Shown: positions 21,567 to 33,312, counted from the first letter of the stretch. The stretch is DNA of 40,086 nucleotides from Exophiala sp. HKRS030 (GCA_023897205.1 JAHWDD010000041.1:3248-43333); one strand, 5' to 3'. Notes: generated from the letters alone by a model not told the origin. A program made the numbers and translations.

Positions 21567-23549
21567 ATGTCGTCCGAGAAGGCAAGCGTCGGTGGGACGT
21601 CCACGCACGTCGTCGACGACAATCGCCTCCAACCCATCGAGACCACCGACGATGTGGCTCCAGAAATCATCGGTATGAACATGCTCGCCCTCGCCCTCGA
21701 GACATACTATACATGATACTGACACCTGAGACAAGGCGGCCAGATGGCCAACCTCCCACCGGGCTACTACACCAGCGCCAACTTCATCGGCACCGTGGCG
21801 GCTTACAGTCTGGCCAACATGTCCAATTACGCCGGCTACGTCATGACATTCAACCTCCTCTCCATCATCAACCAGGACCTGGGCCCGGACCCCAACTACG
21901 TGTGGATCGCCACGGGCTACACGTTGGCGGGGACCACCGGCGCCATGCTCTGGGGCCGATTGAGCGACGTGTTCGGCCGGCGGTGGTTTTTCATCGGCGG
22001 CAACTGCTCCGCCCTGCTGGGGAGCATCTTGGGGGCAGCGGCGCCCAACATTGTGACCTTGATCTTTGCTCAAGTCTTCATCGGCCTGGCCTTGCCCTCG
22101 CAGCTGAGCTTTTCCATCGGACTGGCGGAGCTGATCCCCAACAAGTGGCGTGGGTACAACAACGCACTCTTGTTCTTCATGGCGGTGCCGTTCTCGACTT
22201 TTGGGCCCATCATTGCCCGCAACTTCCTTCTCAACACCAGTAAGTCCTGGCGGTGGTCCTACTACGTCAACCTCATCATCACTGGCCTGGCCATCGTTTT
22301 GGCCGTCGCCTTCTACCACCCTCCCATCTTCGAGCAGCTGCACACCAGGGCCTCGAAGCGAAAGGTGATGAAGGAGCTGGACTACCTGGGGCTCCTGCTT
22401 TTCGTGGCCGGGCTGGTTTTGTTCCTCCTGGGTGAGTATCCTTCCCAGCATCTGCTCATAGCAGTCCTAATGCTAATCCCCGTGTCTGCAGGACTCAGCT
22501 GGGGCGGCCAGATCTACCCGTGGGCCAGTGTTCACACTCTTGCAACGCTGCTGATCGGCGTGGTGCTGCTCGTAGCCTTTTTCGCCTGGGGTGAGTTCTT
22601 CTTCTGGCGCAAGAAGGCGATTGGAGAGCTGACGCGCTTTTCTGTACAGAGCTCTACGGCGCCAAACAACCTTTGTTGCCCGCACATTTTCTCAAGAACT
22701 TGCCGTTTGGTGGCATCGTGATGGCTGCGGGTTCCGCGTCCGCCGTCTTCTACCCGTTGAACGTCTTCTGGCCGCAGCAGATTGAGACCCTCTGGGCCAC
22801 AGAACCCCTCCGCATCGGCTGGCTCTCGTGCATAATGGGGGGAGGCACCCTGGCTGGCCAGGTCTTCGCTGGTTTGCTCGTCAGTCACGGGAGAGCGAAG
22901 TGGCAGTTCGTCACGGCGACGATGACAATGACGGCTTTCATCGGTGGCACGTTAGACTGCTGATTTACTCATTTCAACTGCTGATTGCTTCCCAGGCATG
23001 GCTGCCACCAATCGAAACACTCTGGTCACCGCCGAAGCCTTGTGCTTCTTGGGTAGCTTCTCCTTGGGCTACGTGGAAAACGTGGCCAACACACTGGCGC
23101 CCTTCACACAACTTGAGAAGGACATCGGCGCAGCAGTCGGGGTTCTGATCTCTGGCCGTACAGCCATCGCCACCATCGCCCTCGCCATCTACAGCACGGT
23201 CCAGAACAACAAGCTCGCACACTTCATCACTACAACGGTCGTGCCGGCTGCCGAGAAAGCTGGCATCGCGACAGATCAGATTCCGGCGCTGCTAGATGGT
23301 TTCACCACTGGCTCGTTCGCCGGCGTACGTGGTTTGACGCCCGCCATCCTAGAGACGGTGACCATCGCCTACCAGACGGCGTTTTCCAAGGCGGTGCAGA
23401 TTGTGTATCTCATCAGCATCGCCTTTGGCGTCCTGGCGATCGGAGGGGCACTGCTGTCGCCCAATCCAGACTCGAAATTCAACACGGACGTATCGAGGAG
23501 AATGCACGGCAAGGAGAACATCGCCGCCGAACAGAGAGAGGTGGTGTAA
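21567..23549 (+). CDS. TRI12-type MFS transporter
   Basis: Five exons (21567-21672, 21736-22431, 22492-22590, 22650-22943, 22996-23549) give about 582 residues, normal for the 14-segment TRI12 / trichothecene-efflux-pump family of the plasma membrane. The N-terminus is polar; multiple hydrophobic segments follow. Seen: GRLSDVFGRRW (MFS motif A), the family block LAELIPNKWRGYNNA, SWRWSYYVN, DYLGLLLFVAGLVLFLLG and a long C-terminal region. Intron 4 has a weak donor (GTGGCA at 22944), chosen because only it keeps the reading frame. The family exports toxic metabolites or moves other small molecules including siderophores; the direction and substrate here are unknown. It sits divergent from ALDH and convergent with the AtuA gene. 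Confidence 0.88.
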
Positions 23550-24124
23550 GCGGCCGTGAATTGGATGCAGGGCAGGGTATTTGAGGCAGAAGAGGATGGC
23601 GACGTGCATGTTAAGCAAGGACTATGATCGGATCAAGGACTGAAGCCTTTGAACTTATGCCATCATCGCGGATGGCAACTCATGCAACCCAAATGAAGAA
23701 ATGTAGTATCATAAGACCTCCACCATCTAATGTCCGACTTGAGTAGCGATACTCTTTCTGTTGAGCAGCACACTAATCAAACCAACCTGCAATTCTCTCT
23801 CTCGCGGGCTAGCACATGGAGAAGGTACCTAGCACCCCCGAGGGAAAAAGGGGCAAGGGTGGGAATTCCATATCCTCTCGTATTGAGAATGCCAGGTAAC
23901 CGCGGGCTCTCTAGAAATGCCCTCCATAGCCACGGCGTACGCCCGCTCAGAAATGGTTTCGGAGTTTAAGAAGAGAATTATCAAATTGGACAATTCTAGG
24001 TACCGTGAATGGGTAGCATACGGGCATATGGATGACATTTTGACTGACATTGATGCCAACACCACCGCCCAAAGTCAAGTATGAAGAGGGCTTTACATGT
24101 GCCTAAAGTCTACCCTCTTCCCAG
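23550..24124. other. Convergent 3' intergenic region, MFS and AtuA genes
   Basis: Non-coding by eye. It contains one CCGCGG (23900-23905), which is the only copy of the motif in the cluster lying between two gene ends instead of in a promoter. Short frames here lack domains. Confidence 0.4.
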
Positions 24125-26112
24125 TCAAAACTCATCATCCTTCTCCTCCCAAGTCCACTGCAAAAACTTCTGGGGCACATCGACGTGCTTCGCGCGGATA
24201 TAGTCGGTGAAGCCTTTTCCCCTGTTGTCCAACAGCGTCGAACTGCTCACTCCGCGACCGAGGATGCCATAGATGACAAAGTGGACGGCGAAGATGGTCG
24301 GGAGCTCGACGCGCTCGATGCGGTACTCGTCCTTCCAGTCGCCGCCGACCAGACTTTTCATCCTCTCGATTGTGAGGAAGCTGCGGAACCACTCCCAGAT
24401 CTCGGGGCGGTCGGTGAACAGGCCGATGTTGACGTTGGGGCCTTTGTCGCCCGACCTCCCGATCACGATGTTGCCCAGCGGCATGCGTACTGTGGGGCCA
24501 AACGATTCGAGAGGGGTCGGGTTGGCCGGATCGTAGGACTCGCGAGGCTCCAGCGCCTCGTACTTCGGTGGACGGGTCACCGAAATGGATTGCTTTGTTT
24601 GGCCTTCCTTGTCGAGTAAGTGGACTGCTTCGACAATCTCGTCTTGCGGCATGATGCACGGGTAGTACACGTAGAACGACCTGGGGTCGGCGGTCCTCAT
24701 GTCCTGCGCCCAGTGGAGGCCCTACATGATCGTTAGCATTCGTCTCGAATTGGAAACGGTATTTATTTCGCTCCACTCACCGAGGGTTTCTGTTGTGTGT
24801 CGTCGGCAAGGATGAGCTTGAGCGCAGACAGGGGCTCTGGAGTCTTCGCTTGGGCGAAAATACGTGAGTAGCTGGTGGTTTCGAACATGGTCTTGGGATC
24901 GACGCCCGCGTTTCCAATCATCTGGAATTCCAGAATGTCAAACTGTCGAGTGAGGTCCCTCGCATCTAAGCGGGCTCTGATCTGCTTTTCGTATAGCTTG
25001 TGTTTCCTGCGGGATGCATAGCCAGCAAAGTTGGCCAAATTCTGAGCTTCGTATCCGCCCTGGAAGAAGACGGCCAGTTTCGTTGTTGGTGGCGGCGGAC
25101 GACCTTTAATGCCCGACAACCGAACACGGTCCTCTCCCACCTGCTCGATCTTGACGTCGTCCAGAATAGCCTTGACATCGCTGTTCAAGTAGACATTGCC
25201 CTGGATTTCATAGAGGAGCTGACACTTGACCGTCTCCTCGCTGACCATGCCTCCGGTTCCTTCGTGTTTCGTGATAATGCAAGACCCGTCTCGTTCGACT
25301 TCGGCAATGGGATATCCAGAATCGATAAAGGTCTCGAGCGGAAATCGATTGAAGCCGGAGAAGTTGGATCCCGACGCATAAGCAGAGCATTCGATAATGT
25401 GGCCCGCCAGGAAAGCTCCAGCTAGTCGGTCATAGTCGGTGTCCGACCAGCCATACCACCACCAGGCGGCGCCCATGATGGGAGCAGCATCGGCGACCCG
25501 ACCACAGATGATGATATCGGCGCCGTTCTCGAGGCCCTTGACGATGGCTCGTGCTCCAATGTACGCGGTACACGCAAGGACCTCATCCGCCGTGAATGTC
25601 GCGTCCTTGTGGTTCTTTCCGCTGCCATCTTCGAAGCTTGATGGGAGTTTTCCCTGCTCCCGGAGCGAGGACCGCACCCGTTTGGTGATGTTGTCGCCGG
25701 AGACATAAGCGACTTTCAGGTCGTAGCCATTCTTGGTGATGAGGTCCTGGCATCGCCTGGCCAGATTCTCCGCCCCGATGCCTCCGCCGTTGATGACCAC
25801 CTTGATATGCTTCTCCGCGATGACATCCATGGTCAACTGCAAGCCTTCCCAGGCATTCTTCTTGAATCCCTCACCGGTCCCGGCATCCATGGCCGCCGCT
25901 TCCTGCGCAATGTTGTTCTCCGCCAGCCAGTCGCCGGTGATGAAGTCGATCTGGCCGAAGGTGGCCTGTTTTCTCATCTGCCACGCAGGCTCCATCTGGC
26001 CACCCGACACATTGGCGATGCGGACGGGGCGAGTGCCCTTCACATCGCCGTTGACTTGGTGCTTGGCAGGCATGATCGTAGAGGGTTCGGTTGTCGTCAA
26101 TGGTTCGTCCAA
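24125..26112 (-). CDS. AtuA / DUF1446 family protein
   Basis: Exons 26112-24781 and 24721-24125 around a 59-bp intron (GTGAGT..TGTAG) give 642 residues. The large N-terminal domain is the acyclic terpene utilisation AtuA family: RIANVSGGQMEP, FITGDWLAENN, VVINGGGIGAENLARRC, DIIICGRVADAAP and the G/H/E-rich HIIECSAYASGSNFSGF. The smaller C-terminal AtuA-like domain holds RMPLGNIVIGRSGDKGPNVN. The founding bacterial gene belongs to citronellol/geraniol degradation, but no reaction is established for the protein. A second ATG 13 codons in (MPAKHQ) could be the real start. Divergent from the cyclase gene over 581 bp. No disabling mutations. A terpenoid link for this cluster is only a hint. Confidence 0.9.
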
Positions 26113-26286
26113 GTGTCGCTGCTCAATCCAAGCAAACGATACATCAAGAGGGCCAGCTGGGGTCTAGGAAGTAACAAAATGTCGATCGAGCCTCAGATCT
26201 TCACTGTCGGGTAGGGGGTACCGACTTTCACTCTATATCCCCATCCGACAGAGTCCTCGGCCACCAGGTAGAATGCTGGCCATTGC

Positions 26287-26292
26287 CCGCGG
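26287..26292 (+). promoter_or_regulatory. CCGCGG palindrome near AtuA start
   Basis: The core within GCCCGCGGCCTGG lies about 175 bp before the AtuA ATG. The flanks fit the extended motif less well than the other sites. Confidence 0.35.
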
Positions 26293-26565
26293 CCTGGCCA
26301 TCCACAGATCCTCGTGATGTGGCTGTGGAGAACACCTCGGGTATACAGCAGGTTGCCGAGCGACGAATGAATCGGACTAGATGGAGGTTGTTCACTTCTG
26401 TGGGAAAGTGTGCGTATCACTGGTCCCTGACTGGCTGTGATGCGGCACGGGAGCCACGCCATCGCCTCAGAGCTGGTCCGCGATTCATTCTTATTTCTCG
26501 TCTCATTGGTCTGGCGCCCCGAGCCTGCTCCACAATTCCATCTGCCAGACCCTGGCTGGGGCTGG

Positions 26566-26577
26566 TTCCGCGGCTAC
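26566..26577 (+). promoter_or_regulatory. CCGCGG palindrome, TTCCGCGGCTAC
   Basis: Matches the site at 21180 over eleven bases (TTCCGCGGCTA). It lies about 120 bp before the cyclase ATG. Confidence 0.5.
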
Positions 26578-26693
26578 ATCTCTGACGCAGATCAGCGAGA
26601 CGAACGGTCCCATGTACATATTATGACCCTTGTTTCATTCATAAGTCGATGTTCAGTTGGTTGTCAATAAGGGAAAACAAGAACCTCTCAACC

Positions 26694-27783
26694 ATGTCGT
26701 CATTCGCAGACCTCCCCAAATGGGATGAACTCGAGGATAAGAAGCGGTTCTGGCCCGCAAAGCCCGGCAGCCGAGACGAAGGTCTGGGGATGCTCAGGTA
26801 TTTGACGCCCGCACATGTTGCACGGGTGGTCAAACAAGAAGTGCAAACGGGCGAGCGAGTATGTGGGAAACGAGACTCAAGACGTGCGCGTCCGCTGACA
26901 CGGGTTTTGTCTAGGTATGTCTGAACTGGGAGATGACCAGACTTGAAACACCAGGTAGGCAGCGACAGCAACAGTGCGATTCGTTGTATCTCTTACAGGA
27001 AGGCCAGGCTTCAACCGGTTCCCATGTGAGCACCAGATAGTGCCGATCCCGAACTACGAAGGGATCGCTTGGGACGATATCTGGCGCTTCAACCCTCAGG
27101 CGTCTTCTCAGTGGGATGGCTTTCGTCACTACAGCACCGAGATGGCCGATGGAACGCGCAAATGGTACGGTGGCACGACCTCGGACGAAATCAGTCAAGG
27201 CAAAAGCGACCGTATCGGCGTCGGACACTGGGCGCAAGAAGGTATTGCCGCGCGCGGTGTCTTCATCGACTACGTTTCGTACGCCGAGAAGCGAGGTCTA
27301 GAGACCAACGGCATGGTCGGTCACGCCATCACCCTAGAACAAGTCAAGGAAATCGCTCAAGAGTGCAACATCACCTTCCACCACGGCGACATCTTCTTCC
27401 TGCGCTGCGGCTTCACCAAAACCTGGGAGTCTCTTACCCTCGAACAGAAGCAGGACTATCGAACTCAGACCCAAGCGCACAAGCACCGACATAGCGGCCT
27501 GATCCAGAGCGAAGCGGTGGCCCGGTTCATATGGGAGAACCATGTCGTGGCTGTCGCCGGCGATGGCGTCTCGTTCGAAGTACGGCCCAACCGCAACAAC
27601 GACTGGTCGATGCACAACTATTGTCTGGCGGGATGGGGGGTTCCCATCGGAGAGATGTTTGACTTGGAGCGTCTGGCGGAGCTGTGCAAGAAACTCAACC
27701 GGTGGACATTCTTTGTCACGTCGAGTCCTCTGAACCATCCGAGAGCTGTGGCTTCTCCGCCAAATATCATGGCACTTTTTTAA
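26694..27783 (+). CDS. Putative cyclase-family hydrolase (PF04199 type)
   Basis: Three exons (26694-26858, 26915-26954, 26999-27783), with introns of 56 and 44 bp, give 329 residues. It resembles the fungal branch of the cyclase / kynurenine-formamidase-like family, metal-dependent hydrolases that open or close amide or lactone bonds. Family stretches seen: LPKWDELEDKKRFWPAKPG at the N-terminus, VCLNWEMTRLETPGRPGFNR, SQWDGFRHYS (substrate and metal region), IGVGHWAQEGIAARGVFIDY and HNYCLAGWGVPIGEMFDLE near the end. Exon 2 encodes only 13 residues but fits the family. It is divergent from the AtuA gene and upstream of the CmcJ-like gene on the same strand. The exact substrate is not deducible; a lactone- or amide-hydrolysing step is an inference. 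Confidence 0.85.
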
Positions 27784-28311
27784 GGCGTGGCATCCGGCCC
27801 AAGATGACCACGGTGGATAGAAATGCCAGTGGTGAACTTTACACATGCCCATGTCACAACATTGCGTCCAGCCGTATGCTGAACGTGGCCAACATATACT
27901 GTGTCAAGGCCGTCGCAAAACGCAACATGGAAATCCATCCATATCACATGGCGTAGGCTCATTAGGCTTAGACGATATAGAACCTTAAACGTCTCTCATT
28001 ATTGGTCCAGGTGTGACTGAAGCTGACACTAATACTGACCCCAGGGTCATGCTAGCACGTGCATCATAATCTTGCAGCGTGCCCAACATAATAGACCGTT
28101 GAAAGTAGATTTGTGTGATGCGTGGGAAGTATTGTGCAAACTATCGTGGACGGATCAGGGTTCTCCCACGGCACGATGCTGGCCATCGATCGGCCTTGAG
28201 ATGGCGACCGACGAGGCTGCATATGTTTACTATCACACATGACTTTAAAACGGACTGTCTGCTGCTCTGTATCTCGGACTGGATAACCGGGACCTTTCCG
28301 GGCCATCACGA

Positions 28312-28320
28312 TTCCGCGGA
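28312..28320 (+). promoter_or_regulatory. CCGCGG palindrome, TTCCGCGGA
   Basis: The core with the left arm TT of the extended motif; the right arm differs (ATTTT). About 315 bp before the CmcJ/NvfI-like ATG. Confidence 0.42.
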
Positions 28321-28402
28321 TTTTCCGTCTGCCAAATTGTCCTCGACACAGGACCGGCGGCCATGACCTACGGTCCCTCCTGACCACCCCAGCACCAGCC
28401 AG

Positions 28403-28416
28403 CATAGCCGCGGTAA
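28403..28416 (-). promoter_or_regulatory. CCGCGG palindrome, TTACCGCGGCTATG
   Basis: On the minus strand this reads TTACCGCGGCTATG, sharing CCGCGGCTATG with the ALDH/MFS site and TTACCGCGGC with the ADH site at 33331. About 220 bp before the CmcJ/NvfI-like ATG. Confidence 0.5.
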
Positions 28417-28630
28417 TGTGCCATAACCGAGTAGGAGGCAGATATGGCCTCGATTTAATCGCCCGGGGTTTGTTCAAGACGTCCCGTGACCACGGCGACG
28501 AATTACATATATCGTCGACTTGAGGGTCCTGTTCGCCAGCACTGATTCACAGACAACTAGCAACGTGCAATTGGACTCTTTCCTCGCTGCCTCCAAACAA
28601 CATTCACGACATCCTCTCAAGACCAAAGAT

Positions 28631-29680
28631 ATGCCTGGCCTCGTACAACAGCCATCGGTACGCGGCACCGTCCGCTACAATCTGCCGGACCTGACCGTCA
28701 AGCCTGAAGACCGTGGGCTCTTCTCAGGCCCAGCACACAGCTCCGGGGAAGATATTGATGTGGACTTGTTCAATCCCGAGCTCGCAGAAGAGATCATCCA
28801 AGGTCCCGAGGGCCTTGACGTCCAGGGATTCACCTACGTGAAGCACAAGTCTGTGCTGGACACGGGCGATTGGCTGGAAGGCAACAACGTTGAGGAAAAA
28901 TATGTCCCCGAGGTGGAAGAACTGGTCAAGCAGGTGACGGGCGCGAAGACGGTCATCGTGAACCACCTGGGGATCCGCAAGCGGTTGGCGGCGAGCAACA
29001 ACGACCCGACCTTTTATCGCAAGGCAGGCGATCAGCACGACGAGGCGGTCAAGAAGCTGACCGAGAAGAATGCTCCTTGGGGTACGTCGATTTTCGCTTG
29101 GTGTGTCTTGCCAGAAAGCATCTGACCTCTTGTATCTGCAGTCAACGGCCGCTCAGACGCCGGTCTCGAGCCCGCGCGATTCGCTCACTGCGACTACACC
29201 TTGCGAGGCCTGAAACGGACGGCGCGTTACTGCCGCAAGGACATCACGGCCGCGGCGCAAGAAGCCCTGGACGCCGAGGACAAGGGCATCGAGCCGCCCA
29301 AGCGCTACGCCGCCTACTCAGTCTGGCGACCGCTCAAGGCCGTCAAACGCGATCCCCTGGCCGTCGCGGACTGGCGGACCGTCGATCCTGCCACCTTGCA
29401 GGCAATCGAGTACCGAGCCACCAGTAACGTCCTCGACTCCGGCGAGTACATGCTCGAGCAGATGACGCAGACGCCCAGCGCGAAGAGCACGCGACAGAAG
29501 TGGTACTGCAAGCCCAACCAGGATCCTGACGATGTCTTGATCCTCAAGTTCGCCGATACGGCCACGGAGCAAGACGCCAAAACCGCTGCCTCGTGTGTCC
29601 ACTGCTCGCCGGTGGTGCACGGGACGCAGAATGAGGAACCCAGATTGAGTGTCGAGGCCAGAGTGATTGCGTTTTGGTGA
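28631..29680 (+). CDS. CmcJ/NvfI-type oxygenase (AsaB/GA4-desaturase-like)
   Basis: Exons 28631-29081 and 29142-29680 around a 60-bp intron (GTACGT..CTGCAG) give 329 residues. The fold family includes CmcJ, AsaB and the Fe(II)/2-oxoglutarate enzyme NvfI, which hydroxylate, desaturate or form endoperoxides on secondary metabolites. Seen: RGTVRYNLPDL at the start, YVPEVEELVKQVTGAKTVIV with NHLGIRKR, the HxD iron pair at His166/Asp168 (RFAHCDYT), SVWRPLKAVKRDPLAVADWR, and a C-terminal HCSPVVHGTQ (His304, His310) with Arg318/Arg324 in RLSVEAR, suited to the distal histidine and 2-oxoglutarate. The ATG at 28631 matches the usual N-terminus; the longer frame opens with a non-ATG codon. No damage visible. 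The substrate is unknown. Confidence 0.88.
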
Positions 29681-30170
29681 TTCTTTGGTCACGCTGGTCA
29701 TGAATGGTGAATGGCAATGGAAATTTTCACGAGAAGCTATCTCGCTTCCAACCGTGGCACAAGGCGAGGGATCTCACTGAATGATGCCGAATACATATCG
29801 CTTGGTAATGCCACCTATGTTCTTCCAATCTTATACATATTCTCAACCCCATTACAACGCAGAGGGGTTCTCTGGATCTGAGCAGCTTCGTGAAGTAACC
29901 CAATGCGATCGTTGACCATACTTCTTTGGTAAGGGTGTCTGAAGCAGTCCATAGTCCATCCTCTAGTTTATATTGTGCTTTGTGGCAGATATCAGAAATC
30001 CTAGTTCGTGACGTATTTCACCACGTCTTTCTGAACTCGCTTCCCAAGTCAAAGTCTCAACGGGTGAATTTTAATCCAAGAGAGATTCTTCCAAGGGAGC
30101 ACGGCTCCCAGACCTTGTCCTGTCATTCCATATGGAACTAGGTCAAAGATGTGATGTGGTCATGGGACGT
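29681..30170. other. Convergent 3' intergenic region
   Basis: 490 bp between the ends of the oxygenase and regulator genes. No CCGCGG and no supported gene; only short frames without domains. Confidence 0.4.
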
Positions 30171-32666
30171 TTAGATCCCTTGGAACTGGCTGTCCAAGAA
30201 GCCGAAAGTCTCCGACTGAAAATCATCGTCGATCGCGATAGGATCAAAATCCATGGCAAAGTCAAGGCTGCTGTTGCACCCCATGAAAAGCTTGTTGGCA
30301 GCCGAGCTCGAGAGGTTCCTAGGCGGTCGATCGACAAAGTGGAAGAGGCTCTCGTCCCTCATTGGGCCACCTTCCGCTGTATTGATGAAGCCGTGGCTGG
30401 AGGTCGATGCGTAGGAAGAAGCAGGAAACGCGTCCGTAAAAGCATTAACTCGTGCTGTCATCAGGGCTGGACGCATCTCGCTCCGCACAGGCAAGACATG
30501 TCGATCGGGATCTAGCAGGGGCGTTGGTGGTGGAGGAATCCGGGCAGAGTATGAGCCCCCTGCGTCGGAATGCCCGCGTGACACGGCACTCCTCCTATCG
30601 TGGTTGGCAGGGGGATCGCTCCAGTCAGAGCTCTGTTTGCCAGTCGTCGTGGCCTGGCCGAGACCTTCAATCGACGCGGACATGAAGTCCTGCGCGGGCA
30701 TGGCGATCTGTGGCTGCACAGAGATGCCGGCGTTCCGAATCACGGACGCGAGGAAACACACCGCAGCGTCGGCGGTGGCGTACATGGACCTCATCGCCTG
30801 CAAGACCTGCATGCTCTGGTTGAAGCGGAAGATATTGGCATCACGTACATCTTCGTTGCCCGAGCGGATGTCCACCATGTGAGATAGACATGCCGCCAGG
30901 AGTGCCGTGATCCCATTGAGCCCCAGGAAACGGAATTGATCGCGACGCAGCATTCCATACGCAATCCTGGTGACGTTGCGTGCCGCGTCTTTGACCTTGG
31001 ACCGGGACGCTCTCTGCACGGCATGGGCATCCGCCGTGTCTGACAAGGTCTGTAACGCTTGCGTGCGATGCAGGACATTGACCAACGTCAGGTGAGTCAT
31101 GTTCAGCATGGCCCAGTGCACTTCAGAGCAGCTGTGCGAGCCATCCTCTACTGTTGACGAGGCAAGTCCACGTATATTCGAACTGAGTGACCGAAGCCAG
31201 TCGTTGATCTCCTTGTCAAACCTTTCCAATTCGCCGATGCGTTGCCCATCGCGCCTGGGTACTACCATCATCGTGTGTGGAACATCAGGGTGAGTGCTGA
31301 GCGTGGTATACTGGGACGACAGCACGTGTCCGATGCAGACACAGAGTTTCGCAAGCTCGATACACATGAGCGCGGTACATTGATTTTCTTTCGCGTCTGG
31401 AGTCAGACGACGCCCATTGATCGAGTCATCCAGTGGCTCGAGGTCGAAGTCGGCCAAGGTGAGCATCGTCACGTCGAAGTCGGTGTCTCGCACCTGCATC
31501 GGTCGGCGAGTTCCAAGGGCAATCATCCGATCGCGGATGTACAAGCTCCACCAAAGTCTCCTGCGGAAGCGTCGTTGGCGGTCTGAGCCACACGCTCTCG
31601 TCGGCTCACGATGGAGGCCCATGTTTCGGGCAGCCAAGAGAGCCTGCGCAGTCCAGTGCCAAGTGTCCCTCCCTTCGTTCCACTGGCTGTACCACGAACT
31701 CATCAGCAGCAATGATTGGCACACAGCTGTGCGGTCCGGTTCGACATCGAATTCGTAGAGGAGTTTGACGCGAGTATAGAAGACGGCGCGGGCTTGTTTG
31801 GCCGAGACAAAGCCCAGGCGAATGACGAAATGCGACTCGAGGGAGCTCAGTCCGGCAAACATGACGGCTTGGAACAGCAGGAGGCTGATGGGATTGTCGG
31901 TCCGCTCGTCCAAAACCGCCTCGACGAACGGCTTAAGGTCGAGTAGGGGCATGAATGGATGTACTGAGAATATGTAGCCGCGGAGAATCTCAGCCCGCAG
32001 TTCTGCTTCAGGCACCGTGAATGCCCCTTTCATTACCAGAAAATCCAGATCTTCTCTTGGTATGCGGGTGGGCAGCGGAGTAAAGAAGGCAGGAAGCGGC
32101 GCCATTCCCGCTGGACTTTGATGAGTCTGTACCGGGTTTGAGATAGCCGAGTGGGAGTCAAGTCTGGTGCCATCGTGAGTGCGAGAGTTCGTGTGATCAG
32201 TCGTGCTATAGTCGTGCTCGTCGTTTTCAGCAAACGTGACACACACCGGGACATCACAAGCTCCCGTTTGCTCCCTCGGCGTCGGCGTCGGCGTCGGCAT
32301 CGTACCATGGCTCGACCTGTTGCCCTCTCTCGGGGCACTTGAGGTCGAGTCGCTTGTCCGGACGGACCATTGCGACACAGGAGACTTGAGGATCTCGGTT
32401 GTGCTTCTCTTCTGATCGCCATCAACTCTGCCTCTCCTGGAGGCCAACACAACGCATTCCCTGCTGTCGAGCCGGCAGTTTGTACAGCTAGCACCAACGA
32501 GGAGGACGTCGCAGCGGACCTTTCTGATGCGACAATACTGACATGCCTGGGCTGCGCGGTGCTTGGTCGCACGTCCCGTATCGGCTTCGTCTGGCAACTG
32601 CTTTCGTTTCAAGGCCGCCGACGGGGGAGTAGCGCTAGTCATCGGATGGTCTTCCGGCGAGCGCAT
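30171..32666 (-). CDS. Zn2Cys6 transcription factor, cluster regulator candidate
   Basis: A single exon of 831 residues from the ATG at 32666; the longer frame opens at a TTG and was not used. The DNA-binding cluster has Cys42, 45, 52, 61, 64 and 71 (CQYCRIRKVRC, then CTNCRLDSREC), preceded by a basic stretch KHRAAQ. The middle part (about residues 225-420) resembles the fungal-specific transcription factor domain: YIFSVHPFMPLLD, LLFQAVMFAGLSSLESHFV, RRRLWWSLYIRDRMIALGTR. The zinc cluster and domain layout resemble the CTF1-beta/FarB-like group, though I cannot prove that placement. Zn2Cys6 proteins bind CGG triplets, which fits the CCGCGG sites in the cluster's promoters. Divergent from the ADH gene. 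It most likely controls the cluster. Confidence 0.9.
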   Translation of the reverse strand: MRSPEDHPMTSATPPSAALKRKQLPDEADTGRATKHRAAQACQYCRIRKVRCDVLLVGASCTNCRLDSRECVVLASRRGRVDGDQKRSTTEILKSPVSQWSVRTSDSTSSAPREGNRSSHGTMPTPTPTPREQTGACDVPVCVTFAENDEHDYSTTDHTNSRTHDGTRLDSHSAISNPVQTHQSPAGMAPLPAFFTPLPTRIPREDLDFLVMKGAFTVPEAELRAEILRGYIFSVHPFMPLLDLKPFVEAVLDERTDNPISLLLFQAVMFAGLSSLESHFVIRLGFVSAKQARAVFYTRVKLLYEFDVEPDRTAVCQSLLLMSSWYSQWNEGRDTWHWTAQALLAARNMGLHREPTRACGSDRQRRFRRRLWWSLYIRDRMIALGTRRPMQVRDTDFDVTMLTLADFDLEPLDDSINGRRLTPDAKENQCTALMCIELAKLCVCIGHVLSSQYTTLSTHPDVPHTMMVVPRRDGQRIGELERFDKEINDWLRSLSSNIRGLASSTVEDGSHSCSEVHWAMLNMTHLTLVNVLHRTQALQTLSDTADAHAVQRASRSKVKDAARNVTRIAYGMLRRDQFRFLGLNGITALLAACLSHMVDIRSGNEDVRDANIFRFNQSMQVLQAMRSMYATADAAVCFLASVIRNAGISVQPQIAMPAQDFMSASIEGLGQATTTGKQSSDWSDPPANHDRRSAVSRGHSDAGGSYSARIPPPPTPLLDPDRHVLPVRSEMRPALMTARVNAFTDAFPASSYASTSSHGFINTAEGGPMRDESLFHFVDRPPRNLSSSAANKLFMGCNSSLDFAMDFDPIAIDDDFQSETFGFLDSQFQGI

Positions 32667-33312
32667 CGTGGCGAAGGGTGCTTCGACACCCTGTCGGGCC
32701 GACAACGAAGACGATGGAACAGACAAGATTAGGAGGTGAATTCTGAAGTTAGTGTACAGGCGCTGCGTAACGGAAGCAGCGTAAATCAATCATATGGCGG
32801 CGTATTGGCTTTGCGACACAATCTGGCGCTCACCCAAGATCATGCCTGGTGCCGGGCTTGCCGACTTCAAGTTGCGAGCGTTGAGGAGGGAAAGCGAGTG
32901 CGGGGACTGCGAGCGGGCGACGCGGGGTTTACTCTGGCCTCTGGGGGGCTTCTAGGCTTGCTCTGCCCGACTTAGGGGTTGGCTCGTTGGGACGAACTTG
33001 CAGGCGGTTGAGATGAGAGACTGATGGGCATCTCTTTGCTCATCTTGTGAACTTGCAGCAACCAGTATCACTCGAACGCCTCGAAGGCCTCAGCTTCCTC
33101 CGCGCCCCTCCATGTAAATGAGGTGGGCGACCTTGACCGGACATCGCTTCTACTGCTGCGTCAGTCACTGTTAAAATGTAAATGCTTACGCACTATTTTG
33201 TGTCGAGTACTGTAATGCACTCCTCAACGATTACAACAGGATTTACTCCGTACTCGCGGGACAGCAGATAGGAGACCGAGCGACCTGCCAGATGGACGCT
33301 GAATCACCGCCA

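Larger units (their letters stand above)
26113..26693. promoter_or_regulatory. Divergent promoter region of AtuA and cyclase genes
   Basis: 581 bp between two start codons with two CCGCGG palindromes, one near each gene. Two CCTCGG hexamers (about 26236 and 26336) are also present; that is the known recognition sequence of the FarA/FarB regulators, but it is not repeated in the other cluster promoters. Confidence 0.45.
27784..28630. promoter_or_regulatory. Upstream region of the CmcJ/NvfI-like gene
   Basis: 847 bp with no convincing gene. Two CCGCGG palindromes lie about 315 and 220 bp before the ATG at 28631. The left part is the 3' flank of the cyclase gene. Short frames here lack domains. 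Confidence 0.4.

Noticed and set aside
21384..22451. Minus-strand frame of 355 codons
   Set aside because: It is antisense to the first exons of the MFS gene and its composition (Gly, Val, Gln, His, Asp without domains) is what the complement of GC-rich coding DNA gives.
24135..24776. Second minus-strand frame of 213 codons
   Set aside because: Out-of-frame shadow of the AtuA C-terminal exon; it is rich in R, H and P and includes the intron.
26230..26341. CCTCGG hexamers as the FarA/FarB-type operator of the cluster
   Set aside because: Present twice in the AtuA/cyclase promoter only; the other cluster promoters lack it, unlike CCGCGG.
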